A DNA stretch of 64,000 bases from Methanomicrobium antiquum (GTDB lineage: Archaea > Halobacteriota > Methanomicrobia > Methanomicrobiales > Methanomicrobiaceae). Shown here piece after piece: positions 26,932 through 35,234 of the stretch (positions are counted from its first letter, which is position 1; every line of letters starts with the position of its first letter). The stretch spans positions 1,674,001 to 1,738,000 of the forward strand of contig NZ_CP091092.1 in NCBI RefSeq assembly GCF_029633915.1. Direction: 5' to 3'. Below the pieces are notes generated by a model. That model was not told where the DNA came from and made no database searches. It worked only from the letters and a program-made list of their open reading frames with translations. Made by a program: the position numbers and the translations under genes.

Positions 26932-27690
26932 TTAGGCATAATCAATCGGATCTTTTACTCCAATCTCTTCAAACGCTTTTAAGCGATAATAACAGGAATC
27001 ACATCTCCCACATGCAGGATGATTGCTTTTGTAGCAGGACCATGTATCTTCATATGGAACACCAAGTTTTAAGCCTTTTTTTAAGATCTCAGTCTTGTTT
27101 AGATTTACAAAAGGCGTCATAAGACGGATGTTTGTCTCATCAGATGTACCAAGAGAAATAACCTTCTGAAATGCCTCAACAAACTCAGGTCGACAGTCAG
27201 GATAGCCTGCATAGTCCGATGCCTGAACACCGATAAATATTGCCTCAGCGCCACGAGTCTCTGCATAGCTTGTCGCAATTGACAGTAAATTAGAATTTCT
27301 GAAAGGAACATAGGTGTTTGGAATTGTAGTTGAAATTGTACCTGAGATTGTGTGGGATCCAAAAGATTCTTCATTCCCGGCACCTGTCTGAGTCTTTTCC
27401 TGAGAATTTTTTCTTTTCTCATCCCCTTTTTCATCAGTGTGATCAAGAACATTCATTGAATAATCAGTCAAAGAACTTCCGCCAAACTGTGTCAGATGTG
27501 ATAGTGATATTTCCATAAATTCAAGGGCATCGAGTGATTTGGCAATTTTTTTGGCACACATCAGCTCTTTTTCCTCTGTTCTCTGCCCATACACCGTATG
27601 AAGCGCCAGAATATCATATCCCATATCCTTTGCAACATATGCAAGTGTGGATGAGTCCATTCCCCCTGAAATCAGGCATACTGCTTTCAT
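26932..27690 (-). CDS. queC: 7-cyano-7-deazaguanine (preQ0) synthase QueC
   Basis: QueC converts 7-carboxy-7-deazaguanine to preQ0, the precursor of archaeosine in tRNA. The 252-residue product starts [18 protein letters not shown], with the PP-loop SGGMDSS, and ends with a four-cysteine zinc site ([19 protein letters not shown]). About 35 residues around 85-120 (rich in Lys, Glu, Gly, Ser and Thr) look like an insertion compared with the usual length near 225. I prefer the ATG at 27690 over the TTG at 27702, which overlaps queE. It starts 1 bp after queE. Confidence 0.95.
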   Translation of the reverse strand: MKAVCLISGGMDSSTLAYVAKDMGYDILALHTVYGQRTEEKELMCAKKIAKSLDALEFMEISLSHLTQFGGSSLTDYSMNVLDHTDEKGDEKRKNSQEKTQTGAGNEESFGSHTISGTISTTIPNTYVPFRNSNLLSIATSYAETRGAEAIFIGVQASDYAGYPDCRPEFVEAFQKVISLGTSDETNIRLMTPFVNLNKTEILKKGLKLGVPYEDTWSCYKSNHPACGRCDSCYYRLKAFEEIGVKDPIDYA

Positions 27691-27691
27691 T

Positions 27692-28300
27692 TTATTCAAC
27701 ACCTATTATTTTGTGAAGCTGGATTTGAAATCTGACAGGCAGTCCGCTGTTTATTACCATCTGTGCAGTTTTTTTGCAATTACTGCCCCATACGGGCGAT
27801 ATGAATATTTGTGAGTTTATCAGGTAATTTTCAATTATATCTTTTGCATAACAAAAATCTGCTTCATCACTGACTACAAACTTAACAGAATCATCTTTTC
27901 GGAGATTTTTCAAAAGCTCCAGGTCGCTCATTTCCCCAGAGGAAGGACATTTTACATCCATACATATTTGGGCATAATCCTGCAGGTCAGAGAAGTCAAT
28001 TGTACCGTTTGTCTCAATCTCTGTTTTGTAACCGGAGTTGTGAAGAATTCTTAAAAGAGGTATCAACTCTTCTTTTGATAATAGTGGCTCTCCGCCTGTG
28101 ATGCAGACATAAGAAACACCGGATTTCTCAATTTTTTCAAATATCTCTTCTGCACTCATCCAGACTCCCCCATTATGAGATTTTTTGGTGTCGCACCAGC
28201 GGCAGTTGAGATTACAGCCGGAGAGTCGTACAAACAGAGTTACTGTTCCCGAAAGAGGCCCTTCGCCCTGAAGGCTTTTGAATATTTCAATTATCTTCAT
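27692..28300 (-). CDS. queE: 7-carboxy-7-deazaguanine synthase QueE
   Basis: QueE is a radical-SAM enzyme of 202 residues that contracts the ring of carboxytetrahydropterin to carboxydeazaguanine. The cluster motif is [13 protein letters not shown] (CxxxCxxC), preceded by the [10 protein letters not shown] start typical of QueE. GGEPLL is the SAM-binding segment. It lies between queD (45 bp upstream) and queC (1 bp downstream) in pathway order. Confidence 0.95.
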   Translation of the reverse strand: MKIIEIFKSLQGEGPLSGTVTLFVRLSGCNLNCRWCDTKKSHNGGVWMSAEEIFEKIEKSGVSYVCITGGEPLLSKEELIPLLRILHNSGYKTEIETNGTIDFSDLQDYAQICMDVKCPSSGEMSDLELLKNLRKDDSVKFVVSDEADFCYAKDIIENYLINSQIFISPVWGSNCKKTAQMVINSGLPVRFQIQLHKIIGVE

Positions 28301-28345
28301 CAGTGACCTTTTAAAAATTTAACGACATTATAAGTTTTAAAAGCT

Positions 28346-28750
28346 TTAAGGTGTCCACTCTGCATAGCAGGATGTTGACTCCCAGATGCGGCATTTTACA
28401 ACTCTTGCATTTATGTTGTTTTTTCTGCATTCCTCTTCAAGTTCTGAAGAGATTCTCTCAGCTAATAGCTCGCTTGTCGGATCGCCGTCTGTTAACACAA
28501 CATCCTGGAATTTTGAGAGGCATTCAACCATAGGATCGTCTTTATTCAGTATTACCTCATGATCGTATCTTAAAACAACCTCTTTTATCAGATTGTAATC
28601 TACCAGGATCATAGACTCAGGCGTTAAATCACCCTCCATCCAGAATTCTGCTCTCCACTGATGCCCGTGCAGGCGAAAGCACTTGCCCTTGTAATGCAAA
28701 AGCCTGTGACTTGCCTCGAAATATGATTCCTTGTATATCCTGATACTCAT
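28346..28750 (-). CDS. queD: 6-carboxy-tetrahydropterin synthase QueD family
   Basis: The 134-residue protein belongs to the 6-pyruvoyl-tetrahydropterin synthase fold. Zinc ligands are visible as FEASHRLL and CFRLHGHQWRAE (His residues in SH and HGH), with Cys before RLHGH as the catalytic residue. The C-terminal E in WESTSCYAEW is also typical. It makes carboxytetrahydropterin from dihydroneopterin triphosphate and heads the queDEC operon. Confidence 0.93.
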   Translation of the reverse strand: MSIRIYKESYFEASHRLLHYKGKCFRLHGHQWRAEFWMEGDLTPESMILVDYNLIKEVVLRYDHEVILNKDDPMVECLSKFQDVVLTDGDPTSELLAERISSELEEECRKNNINARVVKCRIWESTSCYAEWTP

Positions 28751-29500
28751 TTATTATCACACAATTTGATTTTTATAATATTTTATTTTTATAACTTCAG
28801 ATGTTTTGTTTTTTATAACTTCACACATGTTGATTTTTATTATCACTCATGTTACCGAATTTATCTCTTTGGGCTCTCTTTTGATCTCATTGAATATCCA
28901 TTAGATTTCTTTTATTCTCCTGATTATGTTCAGTAAATAATAAGCGGAAATAGCAGGAACATTTAAAGAAAAAAACATCAGAACCTGCCTGTTCCCACCG
29001 ATTGTTCATTCCGGCTAAGGATATTTTCAGATCAAAATCAGAGTTGAACGATAATGAGATGAAAATCCATGTTTGGTATTAGGAAAAATATCCGGATTGA
29101 ATTTGTTCCTATAAAATTTGTTCTGTCCAAAGGTAAAAGTTTAGATGTAAATAAAAAATTTAAAAAAGATCACTGCCGGATATCACGCGCATCAGAGCAT
29201 GCGCCTGCACCTGTAACTTAAAAAAAATTATTCTTAAAAACAAAAAGAAAATTCTTTACCACACTTTATCAGACAACTACAGTCTGCAAAAAGAAAAAAC
29301 GAAGATTAGTCTATTTTAACAGCAATTCTTAAATTTTCCCAGGGTATTCATGAAGTCCTTCCCCTGTATTTTTGTAAACATTTTTTCTCATTCACTCATC
29401 TTTTTCCACATTCACAAACAATGTATGATTCATGTATAGCAGGCATCTGCCGCGCACACATATGACACACAGCTATTATCTTTAATACCCTTCAGGTCCT
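28751..29500. other. 750-bp intergenic region with small structured patch
   Basis: No reading frame is convincing. The part next to queD has near-repeats of TTTTATAACTTCA. A GC-rich patch contains the perfect stem GCGCAT (29187-29192) / ATGCGC (29199-29204), followed by an A-run. It may belong to a short RNA, but nothing else supports that. Confidence 0.4.
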
Positions 29501-29504
29501 AATT

Positions 29505-29714
29505 TTAGGGAGAAGTCTGATATAGATTGGCAGCGGCGGTGAGGACAGCGGGTTGGTATCTGCCTGTTTTCCGTGGAATTTTGATGAATTTGCCTCGCTT
29601 CTTCGAAAACCCTGTGGGATTACTCTGTAGCCATATCATATCAATTTCGCGCGTTATTCGCGCATCTTAAAGAGGCAGTAATAATGGATATTTTCCATCA
29701 ATTGAGGTGTTCAA
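29505..29714 (+). ncRNA. Structured leader upstream of rps12, or an independent small RNA
   Basis: A possible TATA element (CTTTAATA near 29480) would start a transcript near 29505, about 210 nt before rps12. This stretch is much richer in G and C than other gaps. GGCAG (29529-29533) can pair with CTGCC (29560-29564), and GCGCG (29649-29653) pairs with CGCGC (29659-29663) around a TTATT loop. A leader that binds S7 or S12 for autoregulation is one explanation. I do not recognise a known RNA family. Confidence 0.4.
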
Positions 29715-30143
29715 TTGGGAAACGGTAAATTTGCAGCAAGAAAATGTAAGCGCGACTCTAAAAACAACAGATGGCGCGATGTAAACTATTCAAGGAAGGC
29801 ACTCGGTCTTGACATCAAGTCAGATCCTTTAGAGGGAGCTCCTCAGGGTCGTGGTATTGTCCTTGAAAAGGTTGGTGTAGAAGCTAAGCAGCCGAACTCA
29901 GCTATTCGTAAGTGTGTTCGTATTCAGCTTATCAAAAATGGCCGTCAGGTCAGTGCATTCGCAGTCGGCGACGGTGCAATCAACTTCATTGATGAACACG
30001 ATGAAGTCACAATTGAAGGTATCGGCGGACGTTTAGGCCGTTCAAAAGGAGATATTCCTGGTGTTCGTTATCAGGTTATCGCAGTGAACAATGTATGCCT
30101 TCGTGAAATGGTAATAGGCAAGAAGGAGAAGCCACGCAGGTAA
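29715..30143 (+). CDS. rps12: 30S ribosomal protein S12 (uS12)
   Basis: The 142-residue protein of the decoding centre carries the family hallmarks [17 protein letters not shown] and [20 protein letters not shown] start, with GAGGTG five bases upstream. First gene of the archaeal str operon (rps12-rps7-fusA), 5 bp from rps7. The RNA polymerase genes often found upstream in archaea are absent here. Confidence 0.97.
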   Translation: MGNGKFAARKCKRDSKNNRWRDVNYSRKALGLDIKSDPLEGAPQGRGIVLEKVGVEAKQPNSAIRKCVRIQLIKNGRQVSAFAVGDGAINFIDEHDEVTIEGIGGRLGRSKGDIPGVRYQVIAVNNVCLREMVIGKKEKPRR

Positions 30144-30148
30144 TCTTT

Positions 30149-30766
30149 ATGAGCGCAGAAGAAATTGCACAGGAAACCACAGAAGCGCCTGTTGTAGAGA
30201 AGAATACAAACCTCCTCTTCAACAAATGGGATCTCTCTGAAGTAAAGGTAAATGATCCGGGCCTTGTTCGCTACGTCAGTGTTGATTCACTTATCGTTGC
30301 GCACTCATGTGGAAGAAAACAGAAACAGCAGTTTTCAAAGTCTGAGATGCTTATTGTTGAGCGTTTAATCAACAGGCTCATGCAGACAGAGAACAACACA
30401 GGCAAAAAAGAGCTTACAACCCGTATTGTAAAGGATTCATTTGAAATTATTTACAAAAAGACAAACAAAAATCCAGTCGAGGTCTTAATTGACGCTATTG
30501 CAAATGCAGGACCGCGTGAGGAGACTGTTCGTTTGAAGTACGGTGGTATAAACGTACCAAAGTCAGTTGACACTGCACCACAGCGCCGCATTGACACAGC
30601 TCTTTTCTTCATTGCACGTGCTGTCCAACAGGGAAGCCGCAAAAAGAAGAGATCAGCAGCTGCAGTCCTTGCAGATGAATTAATCGCCGCTGCCGCAGGG
30701 GACACACGCAGTTATGCTGTAGCAAAGAAGGAAGAACGCGAACGCGTAGCAAAATCTGCACGCTAA
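30149..30766 (+). CDS. rps7: 30S ribosomal protein S7 (uS7)
   Basis: The 205-residue protein has an archaeal N-terminal extension (about 1-60), followed by the conserved core: NPVEVLIDAIANAGPREE, VPKSVDTAPQRRIDTALFFI and a C-terminal basic tail. It nucleates folding of the 3' domain of 16S rRNA, and in bacteria it also represses its own operon. ATG at 30149, five bases after the rps12 stop. Confidence 0.97.
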   Translation: MSAEEIAQETTEAPVVEKNTNLLFNKWDLSEVKVNDPGLVRYVSVDSLIVAHSCGRKQKQQFSKSEMLIVERLINRLMQTENNTGKKELTTRIVKDSFEIIYKKTNKNPVEVLIDAIANAGPREETVRLKYGGINVPKSVDTAPQRRIDTALFFIARAVQQGSRKKKRSAAAVLADELIAAAAGDTRSYAVAKKEERERVAKSAR

Positions 30767-30800
30767 TCAATAATATATTACTTTTTTTTGGTGTTAGATT

Positions 30801-32996
30801 ATGACCAGACGAAAAAAGATGGTGGAAAGAGTTACAGAACTGATGGACAATCCTGAACATATCAGAAACATCGGTATTGTAGCTCACATTGATCATGGTA
30901 AGACAACCCTCTCTGATAACCTTCTTGCAGGCGCAGGAATGATCAGTGAGGAGATCGCAGGTAAAGCCTGCTGGATGGACTCAGATGAGGAAGAGCAGGC
31001 ACGTGGAATTACAATTGATGCATCAAATGTTTCAATGGTTCACGAGTACAACGGCGAGGAATTCTTAATCAACATGATTGATACTCCGGGTCACGTTGAC
31101 TTTGGTGGAGATGTTACCCGTGCCATGCGTGCAGTAGACGGTGCTGTGGTTTTGGTTGACGCAGTCGAAGGAACTATGCCACAGACAGAAACAGTTCTGC
31201 GTCAGGCATTAAAAGAGGGTGTAAGACCTATTCTTTTCGTAAACAAAGTAGACCGTTTAATAAACGAGCTCAAAGTTGATGAGATGGAGATGCAGATTCG
31301 CCTTGGAAAAGTTATCGATAAGGTCAACAAACTCATCAAAGGTATGAATGAAGAGGCCTACAACAACGGCTGGAAACTTGATGCAACAGAAGGAACAGTT
31401 GCATTTGGATCAGCCCTCTATAACTGGGCAGTATCTGTACCATTCATGAAGAAGAGCGGTGTTTCATTCAAGGATGTTTACGAGAAATGTACGGAAGGAG
31501 ATATGAAATGGCTTGCAAAGAACAGTCCTCTTTGTTCAGTAGTTTTAGACATGGTTGTCCGCCACCTTCCAAACCCTCAGGATGCACAGAAGCGCCGTGT
31601 TCCAATCATCTGGCAACACGGAACAAAGGACACTCCTGAAGGAAAAGCAATGCTTACATGCGATCCTAAAGGTCCTGCATGTCTGATGGTTACAGATATT
31701 TCATTTGACCAGCACGCAGGTGAAGTTGCAACAGGACGTCTCTTCTCAGGTACACTCAGACGCGGTACAGAGTGCTACGTTATGGGTACAGCAAAGAAAG
31801 TCAACCGTTTAACACAGGTTGGTGTCTTCATGGGTGCCGAGAGAATTGAAGTTGAAGCACTTCCGTGTGGAAACATCGCTGCAGTTACAGGTCTTAAGGA
31901 TGCAATTGTCGGTTCAACAGTTACAACATTAATGGAAATGACTCCGTTTGAATCCTTAAAGCACTACTCCGAGCCTGTTATGACTGTCGCTGTTGAGGCT
32001 AAGAACATGAAGGATCTTCCAAAGTTAATCACTGTTTTAAGACAGGTTGCAAAAGAAGACCCGACTGTTCAGGTTACAATCAACGAAGAGACAGGTGAGC
32101 ACTTAATCTCCGGTATGGGAGAACTTCACCTGGAAGTTATCACCGGTCGTATCGGCCGTGACAAGAAAGTTGAAATTGTCACATCTCCGCCTATTGTTGT
32201 TTACCGTGAGACAATCACAGGAACAGCAGGGCCGATTGAAGGTAAGTCACCAAACCGCCACAACAGGTTCTATATTGAACTTGAGCCGCTCCCGACAGAT
32301 GTTGTCCAGCTTTTAAAAGACGGCACCATTTCAATGGACCTGCCGGCACTTGAACGCCGTGACGCACTCATTGAAGCAGGATTTGACAAGGAAGAGGCTA
32401 AAAACCTTACTGCAATCGAAGGAACAAACATGTTCTTCGATATGACAAAGGGTATTCAGTACTTAAACGAGACAATGGAACTTGTCCTTGAAGGATGGCG
32501 CGAAGCTCTTGCAGGAGGACCTTTGGCAGACGAACTGGTTCAGAATGTCAAAATCAGACTTGTTGATGTAAAACTTCACGAAGATGCAATTCACCGTGGT
32601 CCTGCACAGGTAATTCCGGCAGTAAGAAGTGCTGTAAAGGCAGGTATTCTTCTGGCTGGCGATTCACTCCTTGAGCCTATGCAGATTCTGCAGATAACTG
32701 TTCCACAGGAGCACATGGGTAGTGCAACAGGCATGATCCAGGGTCGCCGCGGTCAGGTTTCTGATATGACATCTGAAGGTGACACAATCACAGTTATCGG
32801 AAAAGCACCGGTTGCACAGCTCTTTGGATTTGCAGGCGATGTCCGCTCAGCAACAGAAGGACGTGCAATGTGGTCCACAGAGTTTGCCGGCTTTGAAATT
32901 GTTCCGGCAGGAATGCTTAAAGACGTTGTAAAAGAGATTAGAAAGCGTAAAGGCTTAAAAGAACAGATACCAGAGCCTGCTGACTATCTCGCATAA
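30801..32996 (+). CDS. fusA: Elongation factor 2 (aEF-2)
   Basis: The GTPase that drives ribosome translocation, 731 residues. G-motifs: [10 protein letters not shown] (G1), DTPGH (G3) and NKVDR (G4). The diphthamide region is in the C-terminal half ([19 protein letters not shown], with His for diphthamide near residue 600). The C-terminus [18 protein letters not shown] is typical of archaeal EF-2. ATG with GGTG seven bases upstream. The genes for EF-1-alpha and S10, which follow fusA in many archaea, are not here; degenerate fragments come next. Confidence 0.98.
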   Translation: MTRRKKMVERVTELMDNPEHIRNIGIVAHIDHGKTTLSDNLLAGAGMISEEIAGKACWMDSDEEEQARGITIDASNVSMVHEYNGEEFLINMIDTPGHVDFGGDVTRAMRAVDGAVVLVDAVEGTMPQTETVLRQALKEGVRPILFVNKVDRLINELKVDEMEMQIRLGKVIDKVNKLIKGMNEEAYNNGWKLDATEGTVAFGSALYNWAVSVPFMKKSGVSFKDVYEKCTEGDMKWLAKNSPLCSVVLDMVVRHLPNPQDAQKRRVPIIWQHGTKDTPEGKAMLTCDPKGPACLMVTDISFDQHAGEVATGRLFSGTLRRGTECYVMGTAKKVNRLTQVGVFMGAERIEVEALPCGNIAAVTGLKDAIVGSTVTTLMEMTPFESLKHYSEPVMTVAVEAKNMKDLPKLITVLRQVAKEDPTVQVTINEETGEHLISGMGELHLEVITGRIGRDKKVEIVTSPPIVVYRETITGTAGPIEGKSPNRHNRFYIELEPLPTDVVQLLKDGTISMDLPALERRDALIEAGFDKEEAKNLTAIEGTNMFFDMTKGIQYLNETMELVLEGWREALAGGPLADELVQNVKIRLVDVKLHEDAIHRGPAQVIPAVRSAVKAGILLAGDSLLEPMQILQITVPQEHMGSATGMIQGRRGQVSDMTSEGDTITVIGKAPVAQLFGFAGDVRSATEGRAMWSTEFAGFEIVPAGMLKDVVKEIRKRKGLKEQIPEPADYLA

Positions 32997-33042
32997 TATT
33001 TTTTAAACATTTCTTGCTTTTTTTTGATTTTTTAGTTTTTTC
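32997..33042 (+). terminator. T-rich terminator after fusA
   Basis: Several T-runs follow the stop codon (ATATTTTTTAAAC, GCTTTTTTTTGATTTTTTAG and GTTTTTTCG). Runs of T are the main signal for intrinsic termination in archaea. Confidence 0.55.
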
Positions 33043-33074
33043 GAGTGCAATTAGCTTTTTTTAATTGGACCCAA

Positions 33075-33185
33075 TTAACAGAGTTTAAGTAATTTCCTTT
33101 TTTTAAGTTCTAAGAAGCACTCTGCACAGATTGTAGCGTCTTCAAGTGCATTGTGTGAACATTTAGGATATTTTCCAAATAATCC
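33075..33185 (-). pseudogene. C-terminal remnant of a DnaQ/RNase T-type 3'-5' exonuclease
   Basis: On the minus strand the frame reads GKYPKCSHNALEDATICAEC, then FLELKKRKLLKLC and a TAA at 33075-33077. The HNALEDA pattern is the ExoIII motif of DEDDh exonucleases (catalytic His and Asp), followed by the usual C-terminal helix. The frame stays open for some residues upstream, but the rest of the exonuclease (ExoI and ExoII motifs) is absent. The plus strand there encodes a winged-helix-like fragment instead. I read it as a truncated gene end. Confidence 0.65.
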
Positions 33186-33429
33186 TCTGTTAAATAAATA
33201 TCCATCAATCTCAAAAAAAATACTTATCGAAGAATTGGAATCTTCAGGTATAAAATTATTAAATAATAAATCAAAAGAGGGTTTGGTTGCTAAATATAAT
33301 GCACTTCAACGAAAATACATAAACCCTCTTATTGAATGGGATTATATACGACTTGAAAAAAATGGAACCAGGCCCATAATCAAACTGACTCAGGAAGGAA
33401 TAAATGCCCTTTCTTTCCTAAAAGATTGA
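33151..33429 (+). pseudogene. Winged-helix domain fragment, probably a remnant
   Basis: The frame encodes 92 residues. Its last 75 or so (from about KYPSISKKILIEELESSG to RPIIKLTQEGINALSFL) resemble the C-terminal half of a winged-helix regulator. The first 15 residues come from the antisense of the exonuclease remnant. There is no ribosome site at the TTG (33151) and no better start. I infer a regulator fragment fused by rearrangement to the exonuclease end. It could still be expressed, so the call is tentative. Confidence 0.4.
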
Positions 33430-33650
33430 TTTGTTATGAAAGTCAAAAATCCCTGATAGACTTTCATCACTTTTTTGTGTGATGAAAAACGCTCATCATG
33501 CGGGTTTGTTATGAAAGTCAAAATTCCTGATAGACTTTCATCACTTTTTTATGTGATGAAAAAAGTTCATCATGTGCGTTTTACATGAAAGTTACTTCGT
33601 AACTTGCATGAAACCGGTGCATGAAAAAAATTATCATGGACGCTTTTAGA
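33427..33650 (+). repeat. Dispersed repeat, copy 6 (module A twice, then module B)
   Basis: Module A occurs twice with a 74-bp period: CTTTCATCACTTTTTT begins at 33461 and 33535, each preceded by TATGAAAGTCAAAAWYCCTG. Module B follows: ACATGAAAGTTACTTCGTAAC, then GCATGAAACCGGTGCATG and ATTATCATGGACGCTTTTA. It is the best-preserved copy along with copy 3 and has the intact core AAGTTACTTCGTAACTT. Confidence 0.88.
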
Positions 33651-33700
33651 TTATGTTAAAAATTAATTTTTCAGGAAATCTTACTCTTCAAAAAATTATA

Positions 33701-33722
33701 TATTGTTATATAATAAACAATA
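33701..33722. promoter_or_regulatory. Operator-like inverted repeat over the antitoxin promoter
   Basis: TATTGTT (33701-33707) and AACAATA (33716-33722) form a perfect 7-bp inverted repeat around ATATAATA, which also serves as a TATA-like element. It ends 5 bp before the antitoxin ATG. This arrangement is typical of autoregulated toxin-antitoxin operons. It also supports the ATG at 33728 over the ATG at 33653, which would put the element inside the gene. Confidence 0.6.
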
Positions 33723-33727
33723 TTCTC

Positions 33728-34009
33728 ATGACTGCATTGACTCAAAAAGGAACAGGAATACATTCACCAACACTTGACAGTATAAAGATGGTTGAGAACT
33801 TTATCAGGGATAATAGTGGTGAATATAAAAAAACAGCTCTCTGCAACGAACTTCCCAAAAAAATGATGTATCAGACATTTATGCAGATTATCGATTATCT
33901 TTTAGAGTCAGGCAAAATTGCAGCAGACAGTGAGGGGCATATATGCTGGATATATAATCCTGAGGTTTTAAAATACTACAAAAACCACGAGGAACTAAGG
34001 ATTAAATGA
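33728..34009 (+). CDS. Putative wHTH antitoxin
   Basis: From the ATG at 33728 the product is 93 residues, starting MTALTQKGTGIHSPTLDSIK. The central part (SIKMVENFIRDNSGEYKKTA, then MYQTFMQIIDYLLESGKI) reads as a winged helix-turn-helix. A C-terminal tail with ICWIYNPEVLKYYK could bind the toxin. The stop overlaps the toxin start (ATGA), which implies translational coupling. An operator-like palindrome lies just upstream. The assignment rests mainly on the partner gene. The longer frame from 33653 adds 25 hydrophobic residues and is not preferred. Confidence 0.65.
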   Translation: MTALTQKGTGIHSPTLDSIKMVENFIRDNSGEYKKTALCNELPKKMMYQTFMQIIDYLLESGKIAADSEGHICWIYNPEVLKYYKNHEELRIK

Positions 34010-34344
34010 AAACCCGTATTTATTTTAATGACGAAAATGCGGCAGCGAAATATAAAAAGATCCAGTCATCTTCTAATTCAAAAGATCTTCGTATTTTAAA
34101 AGAAATAGACAAAGCAATTGATATCCTGCAAAAAGATCCTTTTTCCGGCATTCTAATCCCAAAACGACTGATTCCAAAAGATTTTAATAAAATTTTCAGC
34201 CCGGATAATTTATGGAAGCTCGATTTAAATAAGTCATGGAGACTTATATATTGGATCTCATCCGATAACGAAGGCCGGATTACTCTTCTGATTGACTGGA
34301 TGAATCACAAGCAATATGAAAAATTATTTGGATACCACTCATAA
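34006..34344 (+). CDS. Putative RelE/ParE-superfamily toxin
   Basis: The 112-residue protein has the order of elements of RelE/YoeB-like toxins: an N-terminal helical part (ILKEIDKAIDILQKDPFSG), then LWKLDLNKSWRLIYWI, which is the core beta-hairpin with the usual Arg and Tyr, then RITLLIDWMNHKQYEKLFGYH at the end. Such toxins cleave mRNA on the ribosome or block gyrase; which one cannot be told. It overlaps the antitoxin stop by 4 bp. The pair lies just after a repeat array and decayed genes. Confidence 0.75.
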   Translation: MKTRIYFNDENAAAKYKKIQSSSNSKDLRILKEIDKAIDILQKDPFSGILIPKRLIPKDFNKIFSPDNLWKLDLNKSWRLIYWISSDNEGRITLLIDWMNHKQYEKLFGYHS

Positions 34345-34429
34345 TGAAATAAATTCAAATCCTGCTGATAAATTCCAAAATCCCCGCCACCTTTTATAAC
34401 CTATAAAACTCATTTTGTAATTTAAGTCT

Positions 34430-35224
34430 ATGCCCGGATGCGAATACACTCCCTACAAACCAAAAAATGCCGGTGAAGTTGTATCCTGGTGCAGGAAAAA
34501 CGGAATAATTCCAATACCCTGCCAGCCAAAGTCAAAAGCTCCGCTTGGGATAATATCAAAAAAAGGCATATATAAGAAAAATCCTCCTTCAAAAGAAGAA
34601 CTTTTAAGAATTTATGACAGACGCTTTTTTGGAAAAAATGTCAGCGACTCATTTCATGTTCCTTCACCAAAAAGAATACTTGCAATCAATAATTTCTGGG
34701 ATTCTCATTCACTGGAAAATATGGATGAAAGAACAATCAGCATCTCACTTGGCATGAACTACCCGACAAATGACGGTTATACAATTGCCTGTATTGATAT
34801 TGACAGCGACTCACATAAAGGACTGTCTGAAATCAATCCGTTCATTAAATGTCCGCTTGTAGGAGGAAAAAAGGGAGGAAAAATATTTTTCAGGCTTGAT
34901 AAGGAGAACAAAAATCCAAGTCCTATTATCCAGTACTCAACAAAAGAAAATCTAAACCTTGCAGGGCCAAAACAAAAACCTGCACTGATAGAACTGTTCA
35001 CTGGCCATAAACATGCTTTAATCTATGGCGAACACCCGGACAGCACTTTGGACAATCCGATATTTTACTACTTTAAAAGAGGATTTGACGCAGATGTTCC
35101 TTTAATTACCTGGAATGAAACAACAAAGGCTATTGCAAATTATGCTGATGAGATGAATCTTGTTGTTAGAAAAACATCTTCAGTTATCCCTTATGATCAG
35201 ACAAATCTCACAGACTGGGTATGA
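34430..35224 (+). CDS. Stand-alone PrimPol (archaeo-eukaryotic primase)-like protein
   Basis: The 264-residue protein resembles the N-terminal PrimPol domain found in plasmid and virus replication proteins. Typical features are VVSWCRKNGIIPIPCQPKSKAP at the start, ISLGMNY, the metal-binding CIDIDSD (DxD, about residue 119), GGKKGGKIFFRL and ALIYGEHPDS. In active enzymes a His follows the glycine-rich GGR stretch (the sxH motif); here Lys takes that place, so catalysis may be lost or altered. No helicase domain is attached. A TATA element, CTTTTATAACC, lies about 35 bp upstream. It may be left over from an integrated element. Confidence 0.65.
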   Translation: MPGCEYTPYKPKNAGEVVSWCRKNGIIPIPCQPKSKAPLGIISKKGIYKKNPPSKEELLRIYDRRFFGKNVSDSFHVPSPKRILAINNFWDSHSLENMDERTISISLGMNYPTNDGYTIACIDIDSDSHKGLSEINPFIKCPLVGGKKGGKIFFRLDKENKNPSPIIQYSTKENLNLAGPKQKPALIELFTGHKHALIYGEHPDSTLDNPIFYYFKRGFDADVPLITWNETTKAIANYADEMNLVVRKTSSVIPYDQTNLTDWV

Positions 35225-35234
35225 ATTTAGAATT

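Noticed and set aside
29505-29714. tRNA, SRP RNA or RNase P RNA in the rps12 leader
   Set aside because: No T-loop GTTCRANNC, CCA end, cloverleaf pairing or known conserved core could be found. It is listed only as an unknown structured leader.
33653-33727. Longer antitoxin starting at 33653
   Set aside because: The extra 25 residues are hydrophobic and atypical, and the operator-like palindrome and TATA element would lie inside the gene.
34006-35224. Toxin, PrimPol and repeats as an anti-phage or CRISPR-linked defence system
   Set aside because: No nuclease, helicase, Argonaute, Cas or restriction gene is nearby. A plasmid-derived remnant plus a toxin-antitoxin pair is the simpler reading.
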